Positions 33,740 to 45,548 of a DNA stretch of 64,000 nucleotides are shown one piece after another. Under the pieces are notes generated by a model. It did not search any database. It saw nothing but the letters and a program-made list of their open reading frames with translations, and had not been told where the DNA came from. Each line of letters begins with the position of its first letter. Position 1 is the first letter of the stretch. The position numbers and the translations under genes are program-made. This stretch comes from Orobanche coerulescens (lineage: Eukaryota > Streptophyta > Magnoliopsida > Lamiales > Orobanchaceae). The stretch covers positions 16,116,358-16,180,357 of the forward strand of contig CM065814.1 in assembly GCA_033398695.1 (NCBI GenBank), read 5' to 3'.

Positions 33740-33750
33740 AACTGGAATTT

Positions 33751-33760
33751 CTATAAATTG
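33751..33760 (+). promoter_or_regulatory. TATA box in the 5' LTR of F
   Basis: CTATAAATTG starts exactly 23 bp after the start of the last palindrome (33728). The equivalent in the 3' LTR is at 50057. Confidence 0.75.
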
Positions 33761-35396
33761 GACAGTGTAGTCCAGATTTCGGCATTTGTCATTTCTTCTC
33801 ATTTTCTCATCGGTTCCGGGCGATTTGGAGCGATTTGGAGAGTATTCTTCGAGGTATAATCATCAATCATCATCTTCGAGTCTTTGAGTTGGATTAATCA
33901 TCACTTCATCATCTCCAAAACATCAAATCAAAGGTATTAATCTCTTGGATCTAGAATTTTAGATTTTTGGGTTTTTCCTTCCGATTTTTTCGTGTAAGCT
34001 TGGATTGTTGTTGGAATATGTTAGATATGGATTATCTACCTTGGATAAATATATTTCTACGGATTTAATGGCTATTTTGGGAATTTATTTCAAGAACCCT
34101 TGGGGTTGACTTCGGTTAATTTGGGGATTTCCGACTGATGTTGTTGTAATCTAGAATTGTGGATTCCTATTGGATTATTGATGTCATTGATATTGTTTTG
34201 TTGGTTTGAATCAATCATTTGAAGTTGGTTTCGATAATTTGGGTTGGTTGTAACCAACGGGAAGGATATTTTCAACGTATTCGTTAGAGTGCTTCTACGA
34301 GTTTGGATATTGTTGTATCGACGTTTGAGTTGGTTATAATCGTGTTTGATACGTGTATTGAACGGATTATTGGTAATTGTGTTATTCAAGGTTGTTCGAG
34401 CGACCGACATTTCATTTAGGATGTTGTTCGTGGACGTACATTCTTCATCGGTGTTGTGTAAGTTAATTCTTACTCAGTTAAAAGGATATTCATTCCTTTA
34501 GTTGTTGTTCATTCATAATCATAATTCATTCATAAAGTACTAACCGTATTGAAACTTGTAACTGTCACTTAATTACTTCATTCACGAGGAACGACGGATC
34601 CAATCATTTCATTGAGATGTCATTCTTTTCACCATCATTTCATCTTGGTGAGTCATTATTTATTTTCGATGTCACTTTTGTTATATCGTGGCATTCCGGG
34701 TTATACTGGCGTCTTGTTGGTATGTGTAGGATTTTCATGCCGGGAACATTTAAGTCGTGTGTTGGTTGTTGGCCTCACATTGGACTGTGCACACGAGTCG
34801 ATTGATTCGTGAGACTGATTAGGTACAAGACCACACGTGTATTCGATCGATACTCGTTGGCGGCTTGTGCACGGACACATTCCATCCGGACGTAGTGTGG
34901 CGCCATTCCTTTGAGCGATCTTAGTTGAATTCATATAGCATGTTTGATTCCGTATGTCTTCAACAGGATTGTGTTTATTCAACTCTTGAGGATTGTTGTT
35001 ACGTATGGCCCGGCCGTTGGGGGATATTGTTTTTCAGGTCATGGCAAGGCAAAGGCACGGGGAGAGCACGTTGACGGCGAGGAGTCCCAATGATACTAGT
35101 AGGGGGGCCCAGTCTTTTCAGTCATTTATGTTTCCTTCATTTTATTCCGCTGCAGACATTCCGTTTGAATACTCATTTCACTCAGTGTTGTATATTTTAT
35201 CTCCATATAAAATATACATGTATTCTGTATTATCTTGGGTGTGTTGTATGAAACTCCTCATCGTAGTAATTAATGTTGTGATGTGGTTCGGTACTACATT
35301 TACCCTGTGTAATTCATTCATTTTCATTCGCCTGGTGGGTCCCAGTCGGGGGTCCACGACACTGTAATATCCGCCTAGTTTGGGGTGTTACAGAGT

Positions 35397-35408
35397 TGGT
35401 ATCGGAGC
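35397..35408 (+). other. Primer-binding site of F
   Basis: TGGTATCGGAGC, initiator tRNA-Met type with one change (A to G) from the usual TGGTATCAGAGC, four bases after the LTR. Confidence 0.88.
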
Positions 35409-35830
35409 GTGGTTTTGAATACTACCTTCCGAGTCATGTCTCATTTGAAATCATCGTTCATCAGACTAGTATCATTGGATTTTCGCGTCACGTGTGACCT
35501 GTGCAAGAGCCGAGCCCTTCAGACCAAAGAACAGTAAGATTTCCTCATCTATCATTTTCATTTGTAATCAAGTGGATAATGTGAATTCATTAATCACTCA
35601 GTTCATTTCATTGTTCAGTTGTTGATCTTGAGGATCACATCATTAATCTTGTTAACTTGTTCAAGACATTCATTTTAAGAACTTCATCGAATAATCACGT
35701 CATTTCAGTTGATCATTCATGTAATCATTGTGTTTGAGCGCGTATGCTCATTTTCATCATTTCATAACGTAATCATAATATGATATCCATGCGAGATATA
35801 TATAATCACCATATGACTTTCCACTTCAGT

Positions 35831-37612
35831 ATGGAAAGAGCTGGCAGAGGACGCGGGGGAAGAGGCCGTGGTGCAGGCCGGAACCCGAGAGCTCGTGTGA
35901 ATACACGTGCGAATGCTAGGAATAATAATAACTCATCGAGCAGTGATGCTGCCACTCATTCACCTGGATGTAATCATTCACTATCGGGGAGTCGTACCCG
36001 GGACACAACTCAGTCAGAAGGTGTTCGGGTTGACCCACTCGCTTTTATGCAGGGCATGATGGCCCAAATGACTCAGATGGCACAACTAATGGAGACAATG
36101 CATAACTCCACTACTCAAAATCAACAGGCTCCTCCGCCGCCCCCTCAGAGGCAAGAGAGGGGTGTAAGCAGTATCATTGGCGATATCTCTCGCCAGCGAC
36201 CACCTACCTTCGAGGGCTCATCTGAGCCGGCGGATATTGTTCATTGGCTTGAGCATTTCGAGAAGTTATTTGCTATGGTGGATTGCCCTGAAGGGCATAA
36301 AGTTTCAGTTGCGGCCTACTATCTTGGTAAGAGCGCTCATTCATGGTGGTTATCGTTGAAGCCCACCGACGGATCATGTACTTGGGATCAATTTAAAACT
36401 CTCATGATGGAGAGGTATTACCCGGCCCCACTCAGGGAGGCCAAGTTGTCGGAATTACTCACTCCCGACCTCTTAGCAGACGATGATGTTCTCGCCATCG
36501 CCGAAAAATTTCAGGAACTTCTTCCGTTCGCCTCATCTATCATTCACTCTGAGGCAGACAAGATCAAGTATTTCAGGAAGAGGCTGAAACCTCGTATGCG
36601 GCTACAGTTGATTAATCATAATTGCACCACTCTGGCCGAATTCATCAAGAAAGCTCTCACTTACGAGCTTACTGCTAAGGATATTGCTAAGCAACAACCT
36701 TCATCTGCTGGCAAGAAGTCTAAGAACCGTAATCAGTCTGACGTCAGTCAGGCCACTTTCAAGAAACCACGTGCGGGCTCTACTTTTTCTGAGCGACCTC
36801 CTATAGCGCCTAAACCCACGGAATCACAGTCACGAGCGGCCAGTTCGGCCATCACCTGTTTCAACTGCGAAGAACAGGGTCATTTCAGCACCAAGTGTCC
36901 AAAACAGACTTTCACGTGCCACAACTGTGGGATTGCTGGGCATAGGGCCCGTTTCTGCCGAAGGGACTCTAAACCTACTCCGGTATCATCTCAGGCCCCA
37001 GGACATTCAGCGGTGCAGAATCAAGCCACTCAGTCAGCGTCGTTCAAGACGACAGGAGCTAATAAAGGCGGAGCCAAGAGCTATCAGATGGGAGCATCCG
37101 GTTCGGGGGCCGGCAAGCCCCAAATTTATGAGATGAAGAAGACCGACGATTCAGAGGCCCGGATGATCTCAGGTACACTCGATATTCTATCTCAACCTGT
37201 GTGTACCCTTTTTGATACTGGTGCATCGTATTCATTCATTTCCGAGTCATGTTTGAGTAGACTACGTCTGGGTAGTGCTACTAGTTGTGAGCCTTATGTC
37301 ATTGGTCTACCTGACGGTAGAAGAATTATCGGAAATCGCGAGATTCAGAATTGTCCGATTCAGCTTCATGGCCGTGTATGGCTAGCAGACCTAATCGTGG
37401 TAGATTTACCGAGAGACGACATCATTCTGGGTATTGACTGGATGGATCGTCATGATGCCATCATTAGTGTCCGTAAGCGTATGGTCACTATCATTTCAGA
37501 CGATGGGGTTGAATGTGTTTTTCAGGGAGGTAATCCCGGCTGTTCTGGTAAGGTCATTAACTTGATGAAAGCAGTCAAATTACTCATTCAGTGGTGTGTT
37601 GGTTATTGGTGA
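35831..37612 (+). CDS. Gag-protease of element F
   Basis: The frame is open from 35780, but the ATG at 35831 (MERAGRGRGGRGRGAG) is preferred because it aligns with the Gag start of element C. About 594 residues. The RG-rich N-terminus is followed by the Gag core (RQRPPTFEGSSEPADIVHWL, SWWLSLKP, RYYPAPLREAKLSE), a basic linker, two CCHC knuckles, CFNCEEQGHFSTKC (about 36857) and CHNCGIAGHRARFC (about 36919), and then an aspartic protease with LFDTGASYSFIS (37209) and the later DDIILGIDWMDRHDA. It ends in TGA at 37610, after CVGYW, where related element G reads on through a Cys codon. The stop therefore looks like a point mutation that cuts Gag-protease off from pol. Confidence 0.92.
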   Translation: MERAGRGRGGRGRGAGRNPRARVNTRANARNNNNSSSSDAATHSPGCNHSLSGSRTRDTTQSEGVRVDPLAFMQGMMAQMTQMAQLMETMHNSTTQNQQAPPPPPQRQERGVSSIIGDISRQRPPTFEGSSEPADIVHWLEHFEKLFAMVDCPEGHKVSVAAYYLGKSAHSWWLSLKPTDGSCTWDQFKTLMMERYYPAPLREAKLSELLTPDLLADDDVLAIAEKFQELLPFASSIIHSEADKIKYFRKRLKPRMRLQLINHNCTTLAEFIKKALTYELTAKDIAKQQPSSAGKKSKNRNQSDVSQATFKKPRAGSTFSERPPIAPKPTESQSRAASSAITCFNCEEQGHFSTKCPKQTFTCHNCGIAGHRARFCRRDSKPTPVSSQAPGHSAVQNQATQSASFKTTGANKGGAKSYQMGASGSGAGKPQIYEMKKTDDSEARMISGTLDILSQPVCTLFDTGASYSFISESCLSRLRLGSATSCEPYVIGLPDGRRIIGNREIQNCPIQLHGRVWLADLIVVDLPRDDIILGIDWMDRHDAIISVRKRMVTIISDDGVECVFQGGNPGCSGKVINLMKAVKLLIQWCVGYW

Positions 37613-37615
37613 TAT

Positions 37616-39221
37616 ATGACCAAAACCGAGAAATCACCAGTAATATTGACGGATATTCCGGTAGTGAGGGAATATGCCGATGTTTTTACAGACGAGTTAC
37701 CTGGTTTGCCTCCACAGAGAGATGTGGAATTCACGATTGAATTGGAGCCCGGTACGTCCCCGATATCGAAGGCACCGTACCGGATGGCCCCGACCGAAAT
37801 ACAGGAATTAAAGAACCAACTTGAGGAGTTGTTCGAGAAAGGTTATATCCGACCGAGTGCGTCCCCGTGGGGAGCACCAGTGTTATTTGTCAAGAAGAAG
37901 GATGGTTCGTTCCACTTGTGTATTGATTACCGGGAATTGAACTGGGTGACGATCAAGAATAAGTATCCTCTACCCCGTATCGATGATCTTTTGGATCAAC
38001 TTCAGGGAGCTTCAGTATTTTCCAAGATCAACTTAAGATCTGGATATCATCAGTTGCGGATTCGAGAGTCGGATATCGCGAGGACGGCATTTCGAACATG
38101 CTATGGTCCTTATGAATTCGTGGTAATGCCGTTTGGATTAACTAATGCACCTGCGGTGTTCATGGAGTTAATGAATCGTGTTTTCATCGACTATTTGGAT
38201 CAATTCGTGGTTGTCTTTATTGATGACATTTTAATTTATTCTCTTGACCGGGAGGAGCACGAGTTTCATATTCATCAGGTGCTCGACGTGTTGAGACGAG
38301 AACAACTTTATGGGAAGTTTTCCAAATATGAGTTCTGGATGTCCAAAGTGACGTTTCTCGGACATGTAATTTCATCAGACGGAGTTCGTATCGACCCTCA
38401 GAAGACGGAGGCTATTCGAGATTGGCTACCTCCGAAGAATGTTAAGGAGATCCGAAGCTTTCTCGGATTAGCCGGTTATTATCGGCGATTTGTGGAGGGA
38501 TTTTCTAAAATTGCTCAACCCATGACGAACCTTTTACGGAAGGATAAGAAATATACGTGGTCCGACGCGTGTCAACAGAGTTTTGAGGAACTCAAGAGCC
38601 GGTTAACTTTAGCACCTGTCCTTTCTTTACCGCAAGGGACGGAGGGATTTGTGGTTTATAGTGATGCGTCCGGACAGGGTCTCGGATGTGTACTCATGCA
38701 GAATGGGAAGGTTATTGCTTATGCTTCACGGCAATTGAGACCTTACGAGGTTAATTATCCGACCTACGACCTGGAGTTAGCAGCCGTGGTTTTTGCATTG
38801 AAGATTTGGCGTCATTATCTTTATGGCGTTACCTGTCAGATATTCACCGATCATAAGAGTTTAAAGTATATATTCACTCAGAAAGAGTTAAATATGCGAC
38901 AGAGACGGTGGTTGGAACTAATCAAAGATTATGATATCGAGATCCTTTACCACCCGGGCAAGGCGAACGTAGTCGCCGACGCCTTGAGTCGTAAGTCCGT
39001 TCAGGAGTAGATGCTTGCTCGATTAACAGTTCAGAAGGAACTTCAGCAGGAATTTCTAAGACCCGAGATCGAGGTCTGGTTACAGCGAGTACAAGGGCAA
39101 CTTTGTACGTTGGAGATTTCAGCGCCACTTGAGGAGACGATCAGGGAGAATCAGGGTTCAGACCCATTTTTGTTACGCATTCGAGAGGATGTGACTCAGG
39201 GGAAAGCCCCCGGGTTTGTGG
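37616..39221 (+). pseudogene. Pol of element F, reverse transcriptase and RNase H part
   Basis: In the same frame as gag-protease. Reverse transcriptase with [20 protein letters not shown] and catalytic FIDDILIYS (about 38217), connection and RNase H with [13 protein letters not shown] (about 38658) and [11 protein letters not shown] (about 38847), then [20 protein letters not shown] at 39008 follows SVQE, and the frame then resumes (VWLQRVQGQLCTLE) up to the insertion of H at 39222. It continues beyond H at 47874. Confidence 0.92.
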
Positions 39222-41474
39222 TGTAACACCCCCAAGTTATTCAGGGTATATTACAGCGTCGTGAGCCCCACCATGGGACCCACAAGGCTATACATGCGCG
39301 GAACTGTAAAACTTGACCGAGAAGGTCCAGATACAATGAAAAGAAGGACAATACAAATGGTATTCAAACCATAACCAATGTAACCATATACATCACCACA
39401 CAAAACAATACCTCGGCAACACAGGCCGGAACATCAAGGAAACTGAAATACAATACTCGAGTATTTAAAATCCATTCCAGTACAACAACACTGAATGGAG
39501 GAACCCAAAAGAAATATAACCAGAGACAAGACACAGTATCACACTTTCCCATCATCTTCATGCCGACCTGATACCACTTTGTCCGTTTTCCTGGAACCTG
39601 AAATACATAAAAAGGATTTCCACCATAAAGGGGTTAACCGTCGAATAGATAGTGCAAGTATATCAAGTATGAAAAACAATACTCCTCGACAATAAAGTAA
39701 ATGTAACCGTCAATTCATCAATTCAAGACTAGTATTCCGGAATAACTAAATCTCATAGCATCACATCAATACATATATGAATACCGTGGAACCGCACCAA
39801 GAGGCTACGGAACCCTCAGGGGACCTGTCGGCCCGCCCCAGAGTGGTTCGTTCATATCATCCGTGGAATCGCACCAAGAGGATACGAAACCCTCAGGGGA
39901 CCCGTCGGCCCGCCCCAGAGTGGATATAAATAATCATGCCATTAATATTTCTTACTTTCAAAGTCGAGAACGTACAATCATAATTATATACTTGCCTTGA
40001 ATAGTTGACGACGCAACGAACGGAAAGGAAAGTCACCGACGAATGCTAGGAACCAACGAAACCGAACCTAACGATTTGAAGAATACAATCACAACCAATT
40101 CTAAACGAATACGGAATTGGAATACACCCGGAAACCCGCCTACGATTCATATATATTCGTATAAAAACGACAACGAGAGCGGACCACAACCAGACCCTCT
40201 AGATTCCGTAAAAACCACGAAATATACCATGAATCCGTAGGGAAACTAAAAATACTAACAAGATTAATCATATTCATCATGAATTATCCAACAAAACGGA
40301 ACGAATCGGACAAAAACACGAAAACCCCCAAATCTTCCCAAAAGTAGGGTTCTAAAGATCTAACCTTGATTCGCTGGATCAAAGGATGTTATAGGATGAT
40401 TGATCAATGATATAACCTCTAGAACGTCGTAGATTCGTTGTCAAAGGAAATGAAAAATGAGTGAAAAAGTGGCTGCTCTGTCATTTATATACTGGGTCGG
40501 AACTAGCGTGCGCTAGGCCAGTATCGGCCCAGCACTCTCGGCCAGGGCCCGCACGACCCGGCACCACCGACCAATCCTGCCGACCATGACCTGTTCGCCC
40601 GATCCCCGCTAGCGTGCGCTACGGCCGGAAGCCTGCGCGCGCTAGCCGACCTGTCCAGTAGCCTCTAGACTAAAAATCTCGCCTCGGTAACGTACGCTAG
40701 TCGGCCGACAGCGTGCGCTAACCCTGCCGGTTAGCGTGCGCCACGACCGACAGTAGCGTGCGCTACCTGCCGATCCTACCCGAGTCCAGAACCTCAGAAC
40801 CCCTCTGCCCAGACCCGATAGCGTACGCTGGGCCGCTCGACAGCGTGCGCTACACTGCCGAGCTAGCACGCGCAGCCTCCCGGCCGTAGCGCACGCTACG
40901 CCGGTTCCTGCCGTGACTGCTCGGCCAGTGCCCAGCACTTCCGACAGTGCCGCACCGGTCCGGCCAGCTGCTCAGCCGCCATGACCCGACGACTCGATTT
41001 TCCGAAAACTTACGGAACGATCACGACGAAAAGCTCGCGGGCAACATCAACGACCCGAAATGAAAACATAATACAATATTTAATCATACGCGACCAAGAA
41101 AAGAGTCAAGACAGCAAGTACATATACGGATACCCATAACTTTGGGTAAATTACAAAATGGCCCAAAACGCCCGAGAATCACGATACATGATCGAATAAC
41201 CAAACCGAAGTTCACAACACGTATAACAAGGTTAAACGGACTTACGGGAAACTCGAAACAGCAATTTCGAACGAGATTCGCAAGAATCGAACTCAAGTGC
41301 GGAAAAGTCGCTAAAAGGCACGGAACTCAACAAAACGACACCGAAACGAACTCGGATGTCAAAAAGTTTAGAATTAATCATTCTCAGGATGACGGAACGG
41401 TCCCAAGCGAGTCGTTAAAACGGACTCTCGCCAAAAAAATAAAATTACCGGTAATCGAATTTGCGGATATTACA
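39222..41474 (-). repeat. 3' LTR of H
   Basis: On the minus strand TGTAATATCCGCAAATTCG...GGGGGTGTTACA. Its first 300 bases are clearly homologous to the LTR of element C (TGTAATATCCGCAGTTTCG; shared GACATCCGAGTTCGTTTCGG-type block), yet its palindrome array is of the TAGCG...CGCTA type. TATA box (minus strand) at 40483-40492. Duplicated CCGTGGAA(C/T)CGCACCAAGAGG blocks lie at 39783 and 39859. Confidence 0.92.
40504..40898 (-). promoter_or_regulatory. TAGCG-N2-CGCTA array, 3' LTR of H
   Basis: Palindromes start at about 40504, 40610, 40633, 40688, 40709, 40732, 40754, 40819, 40841, 40864 and 40887. There are two clear clusters of four with 21-23 bp steps, separated by a spacer with GAGTCCAGAACCTCAGAACC. 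Some copies begin CAGCG instead of TAGCG. The TATA box lies in the next register slot. The 5' LTR of H has the equivalent at about 46876-47300. Confidence 0.88.
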
Positions 41475-41589
41475 TTCTACCCTCCTTAAAAGAAGTTTCG
41501 TCCCGAAACTTAAAACAACTAGGGAGAAGCAATATCCCGCCAGGAAAACTCAACGAGATACACAAGAAACGCGTAACTTACGCCCAACG

Positions 41590-44500
41590 GCGAAACGTTA
41601 CAAGCAACACAACAATACATTACCCGAATGTAATCCAATCCAATGCTGAAATAAATACGAATCACAATGCCCGAAGGCTACAACGGAAATACATCACAAT
41701 GGCCTGAAAGCGCTCAGCCGAAGCTGCCGAAATGTCACGATGGCCTGAAAGCCGAACAGCCCGAAGCTGTAAATCATCACAATATAGATCTCAAAGAAAC
41801 ATACCCAACTATCGAACATACCCCTTGGCGTATGAACGACCAGTCGCAAATCGTCGGACATATCCAATACAACATGGACTACGAACGACCAAACAATAAG
41901 GCTCAAGAGGGACATCACAGTACGCCCGATCTGGAAATGTGTCCGTGCACATGTCTACCCCGTATACGGAATCCAGAATATACGTGTGACAATGTACCTA
42001 ATTAGCCTCACGAACTACGTCTCGTGTGCACGGTCCAATGGGGAAGCATCCACGCATGACCATCGTGTGCCCGGCTAAAAATCCTACACATAACCAATCG
42101 GCACGCAGATATGATTCCAGATATGCCACGATACAACATGACAACGAAACTCAAAGGATAACATATCCAATACGAATCATGCGACTCACCAAGTGAACGA
42201 TGATACACGAATAATGAAAGATCGACACGACCAACAATATTCAAAACAACCACCCTGGGATCAAAATCCCTAAGGACCGATTAACACGAGCAACGATCAC
42301 AACACAACAGTCCAGGAAAATCCTCAACCTTCAACGATCACAAAATTACTGAGTTCACAAGAAAAATAGTGTGCTGCCTTGAGTTGGCCAACACGACAAT
42401 AATAATTCAACGGATGGGAATATTCTCGACAGTCCCAATTCAATACATCGATTACCTTCAGGACGGTCAATCGATAACAATTATACAACGGATGTCTCGG
42501 CACCTTTAATCGGTTACCGATAACGAAGATGATAATCGAATACGCTAATGCCTTCAATCGGCCAAAACGACATCAATAGAAAAACACTGATATCAATAAC
42601 GACGATTCAGAAAAATATCTTGGTGAAACATCAATCAACAATAACAATCGATACGTCGATGCCGCGAACCGGCTATCGCCAACAATATGATCAACAAGTA
42701 TCGTAATGCCCTGAACCGGCCATTTACGAACAACACTAACAATTGGCATAACTTGCCGAAAGACATCGTATCAAACAACCCCTTGATATCAGCAAAATCA
42801 CAAAGAGACCGAGTCTCTCATGCACATACATAATAACATCAATCTCATTGACTAGTATAAGTATAAAACTTGATTCGATATCAATACAACGAACTGTTAC
42901 CAATTCAGTTGCTTTCGTCTACGAGTTCCTCAGCCCCGACCAAAGTAATCTATGAACTCTTCAACTTCAACCACATCACAACAGTCATAATCCACGATCA
43001 GACATCACCACTTATTTTATAAAGACGGATTAATAATCGACAAGTTCGATAACGATCGGTATCAATACAACCAAACCACAAACTCAACCGTTTCACCATA
43101 TCTCGATTAAACACAGTCCGAACAATCCAACTCAGACACTTACAAATCCTGTCCACAATACAATTCGAAATATGATGATCATATCAGCAACCTATTCGGA
43201 CCAACAAGGGTCTAGATGTCATCGATTCCAAACTAAAGCCTTAAACACGAATTAACAAGGTTCCTCCTTGTAAATCCATAGTTAAAATTTTCCGATGATC
43301 ATCATTAATTCGAACCATCCAATTAGTTCAACATTATAGATAATCATATTCTAAGGTCATCAAACAATCCAATCATTCAGCTTGAACCTTTGTTCAATAT
43401 GTATGGACTTCAAAACTCAGAGATGAATAATAATTTCATCAAACTCGTAATCATATTCGTATCACGATGCGAATATTATATCAAAACACATAATTCAACT
43501 CTAGACATGAATATCCCATATTCATATCAAAAACACCCACACTCCTTATGAATGTTCATCATCTCATATAATTCAAGAGTTTCTCAGGAATCCTGAATTA
43601 ATCCGAAATCACGTCCACAATCGACCAACGACAAAATCCAATGTTCTAACATCTAAGCCATCATCTAACTCATAGTCTAAGGCATATATCATCATAACAT
43701 CAGGAATCGCAATAATACTGCCAAGAACACTATGATCCCCTAACCATACTCATGACAACATAACATAACCCAACATATAAGTCATCATGTCATCATCTTC
43801 CTTAACAAACTTCCCGTGGGACACCAAGAATCATCATAACGCCTCCATAAACTATTATCATACGAACTAATCATCAACAACAACGCCAAAGTCGAAATGT
43901 CTGGAGATATTAACCAACACATCTCTTGAAGATAAACAGCACCATTCAAAACCACACGAATCATATCAATATCCGCACTTCAACAACAATATCAACATAA
44001 TGCGGTAATCCATCCATAATCATACTTATCAACTCCTATACATGACGATTATCAATTCAAGAACAACGATATTCAATGCAGAACCAAATCCAAAGTGAAT
44101 ATTAATTACCTCTTCGAAGAAATGGATTGATTCTCAAGGTTGAATACATTTCCAATCGATTCCAAGCTTAGAGTTGTTAAAACGGACAACTCCATGATTA
44201 CGCAAGTATTTAGAACCTCAACGTATTTCCCAAGAACTCTCTCTATCGACTGAAGGAATGAGAATGGACAAAATGCCTCTCAGCACTCGTCTATCCTCTT
44301 TATAAAACACATCACTAGCACGCGCTAGACCTTATATTTAGCGTGCGCTATCGGGTAGTCCAAAAGCTACTGCATTGCTTCGAAATTCATCTAACGTACG
44401 TAATGCCCATGCATTAGCGTACGCAAGTAGGCGTTGACTTGCTACAGTGAAATGCTCAGTAGCGTGCGCTATTCCTCGACCTTAGCGCGCGCTAATCGTC

Positions 44501-45017
44501 GTTGACCCGACAACATGTACCTTCCCAGAAGATGCCCGGGTCCTACATGCCGAAAGCAACCAATAAAGCCAAGATTCCCTGTTGACGATCTGAAATTAGC
44601 GTGCGCTACCAACATGCATTAGCGTGCGCTAAGCGCCGATAATAAACAATCTGGGCCTACCTGTCGGCCACCTTCCAGGCCTTATACAGAATATCTTACG
44701 TACGTTAGGGGTCCTCCTTAGCGTACGTAACTCAAACCTCTTAGCGTGCGCTAAGTATGCACCGTAGCGTACGCTAAGTATATATCTTAGCGCGCACTAG
44801 GCATACCCTGTAGCGTGCGCTAACGTGGCTGTACTTAGCAATTTTCCGCTATTCTCGACCAACATCTCGACATACCAAACGATCATACGACACAATGAAT
44901 ACATATACGCATTCAACAACATTGTCATACGTTCACATCATCCTCAAGCACAATTATCCATCAACGACATCCAACATATAAACGAAAAAAATATATCCGA
45001 AAAATCGGGGTATTACA
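41590..45017 (-). repeat. Foreign LTR (X) inside element H
   Basis: On the minus strand it begins TGTAATACCCCGATTTTTCGG, has a TAGCGCACGCTA array (44316-44824), TATA (CTTTATAAAA region, 44298-44307) and a long leader related to LTR A (block around 42910) and to element C (block around 42850). It loses its 3' terminus near 41590, where it joins sequence like element C's pre-polypurine segment. It is preceded (minus strand) by its own polypurine tract, TTTTTAAGGGGGGTAGAG. Several thousand bases hold no coding sequence. Confidence 0.8.
44316..44824 (-). promoter_or_regulatory. TAGCGCACGCTA array, LTR X
   Basis: Copies at 44316, 44339, 44392, 44415 and onward to about 44812, including variants such as TAACGTACGTAA and TTACGTACGTTA. 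The 23-bp step is again seen, and a GTAGTCCAAAAGCTACTG spacer separates the first groups. The TATA box follows in the minus direction. Confidence 0.85.
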
Positions 45018-45229
45018 CTCTACCCCCCTTAAAAATAAGTTTCGTCCTCGAAACTTGCAATCACTCGCACAAACAACATTTCAACGGAAATTCAAAATCA
45101 CCAAGAATTATCGAATAATCCGAACAACATACTTACAAGTCTATGAAGTTGAAGATCTCCCGTGATACTAGCATGCGACTCCTAAACAAAGTCTCAACAT
45201 AATACCGATACACACCAATATCGCAATTA

Positions 45230-45300
45230 GCAATTTAACAAAATCTCAAGGAAGAGTTCACGTCCATGACCACGACCACGATTCTTCCTCCTTTCAGCCA
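45230..45300 (-). pseudogene. Vestigial gag start in element H
   Basis: On the minus strand an ATG near 45300 opens MLAERRKNRGRGHGREL, resembling the RG-rich Gag N-termini of the other elements. The frame loses similarity after about 20 residues. The rest of gag and all of pol are deleted. Confidence 0.45.
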
Positions 45301-45531
45301 ACATTCTGAAGGGTACACACGTGCGTAAGTATAATCCAAATCGCACGTTCTCGAAGTGACCAATTCCCAAGAATACCAAGTTATAAACGAAACGATTAAG
45401 AAAAATACAAGAAGAGTGAGAGGACTTACAAGTATCTGTCGCACTGTGATGATGGCAGAGTAGTGATACTCTGGGCAAATGACGACTCAATCGACCCAAA
45501 AGACCGACAGTCTAGGTATCCATAAACCTAA

Positions 45532-45543
45532 GATCTGATACCA
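45532..45543 (-). other. Primer-binding site of H
   Basis: On the minus strand TGGTATCAGATC, five bases after the 5' LTR: initiator tRNA-Met type with one mismatch. Confidence 0.8.
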
Positions 45544-45548
45544 TATTC

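Larger units (their letters stand above)
32943..35392 (+). repeat. 5' LTR of F
   Basis: TGTAATACCCGGTTG...GGGGTGTTACA. It contains the palindrome array (33173-33739), TATA (33752), a leader, a TAAGTTAATTCTTA hairpin (34454) and a GGGTCCCAGTCGGGGGTCC end block. The 3' copy is 49249-51703. Confidence 0.95.

Noticed and set aside
40642..40938. Ala/Arg/Cys-rich minus-strand frame (also 47042-47338)
   Set aside because: Its composition comes from the GC-rich palindrome array of the LTR. It is present in both LTRs of H with no coding support.
41142..41489. Plus-strand frame repeated at 47542
   Set aside because: Antisense of the U3 of H. The repeat comes from the two LTRs; part of 47542-48249 becomes real pol only after 47874.
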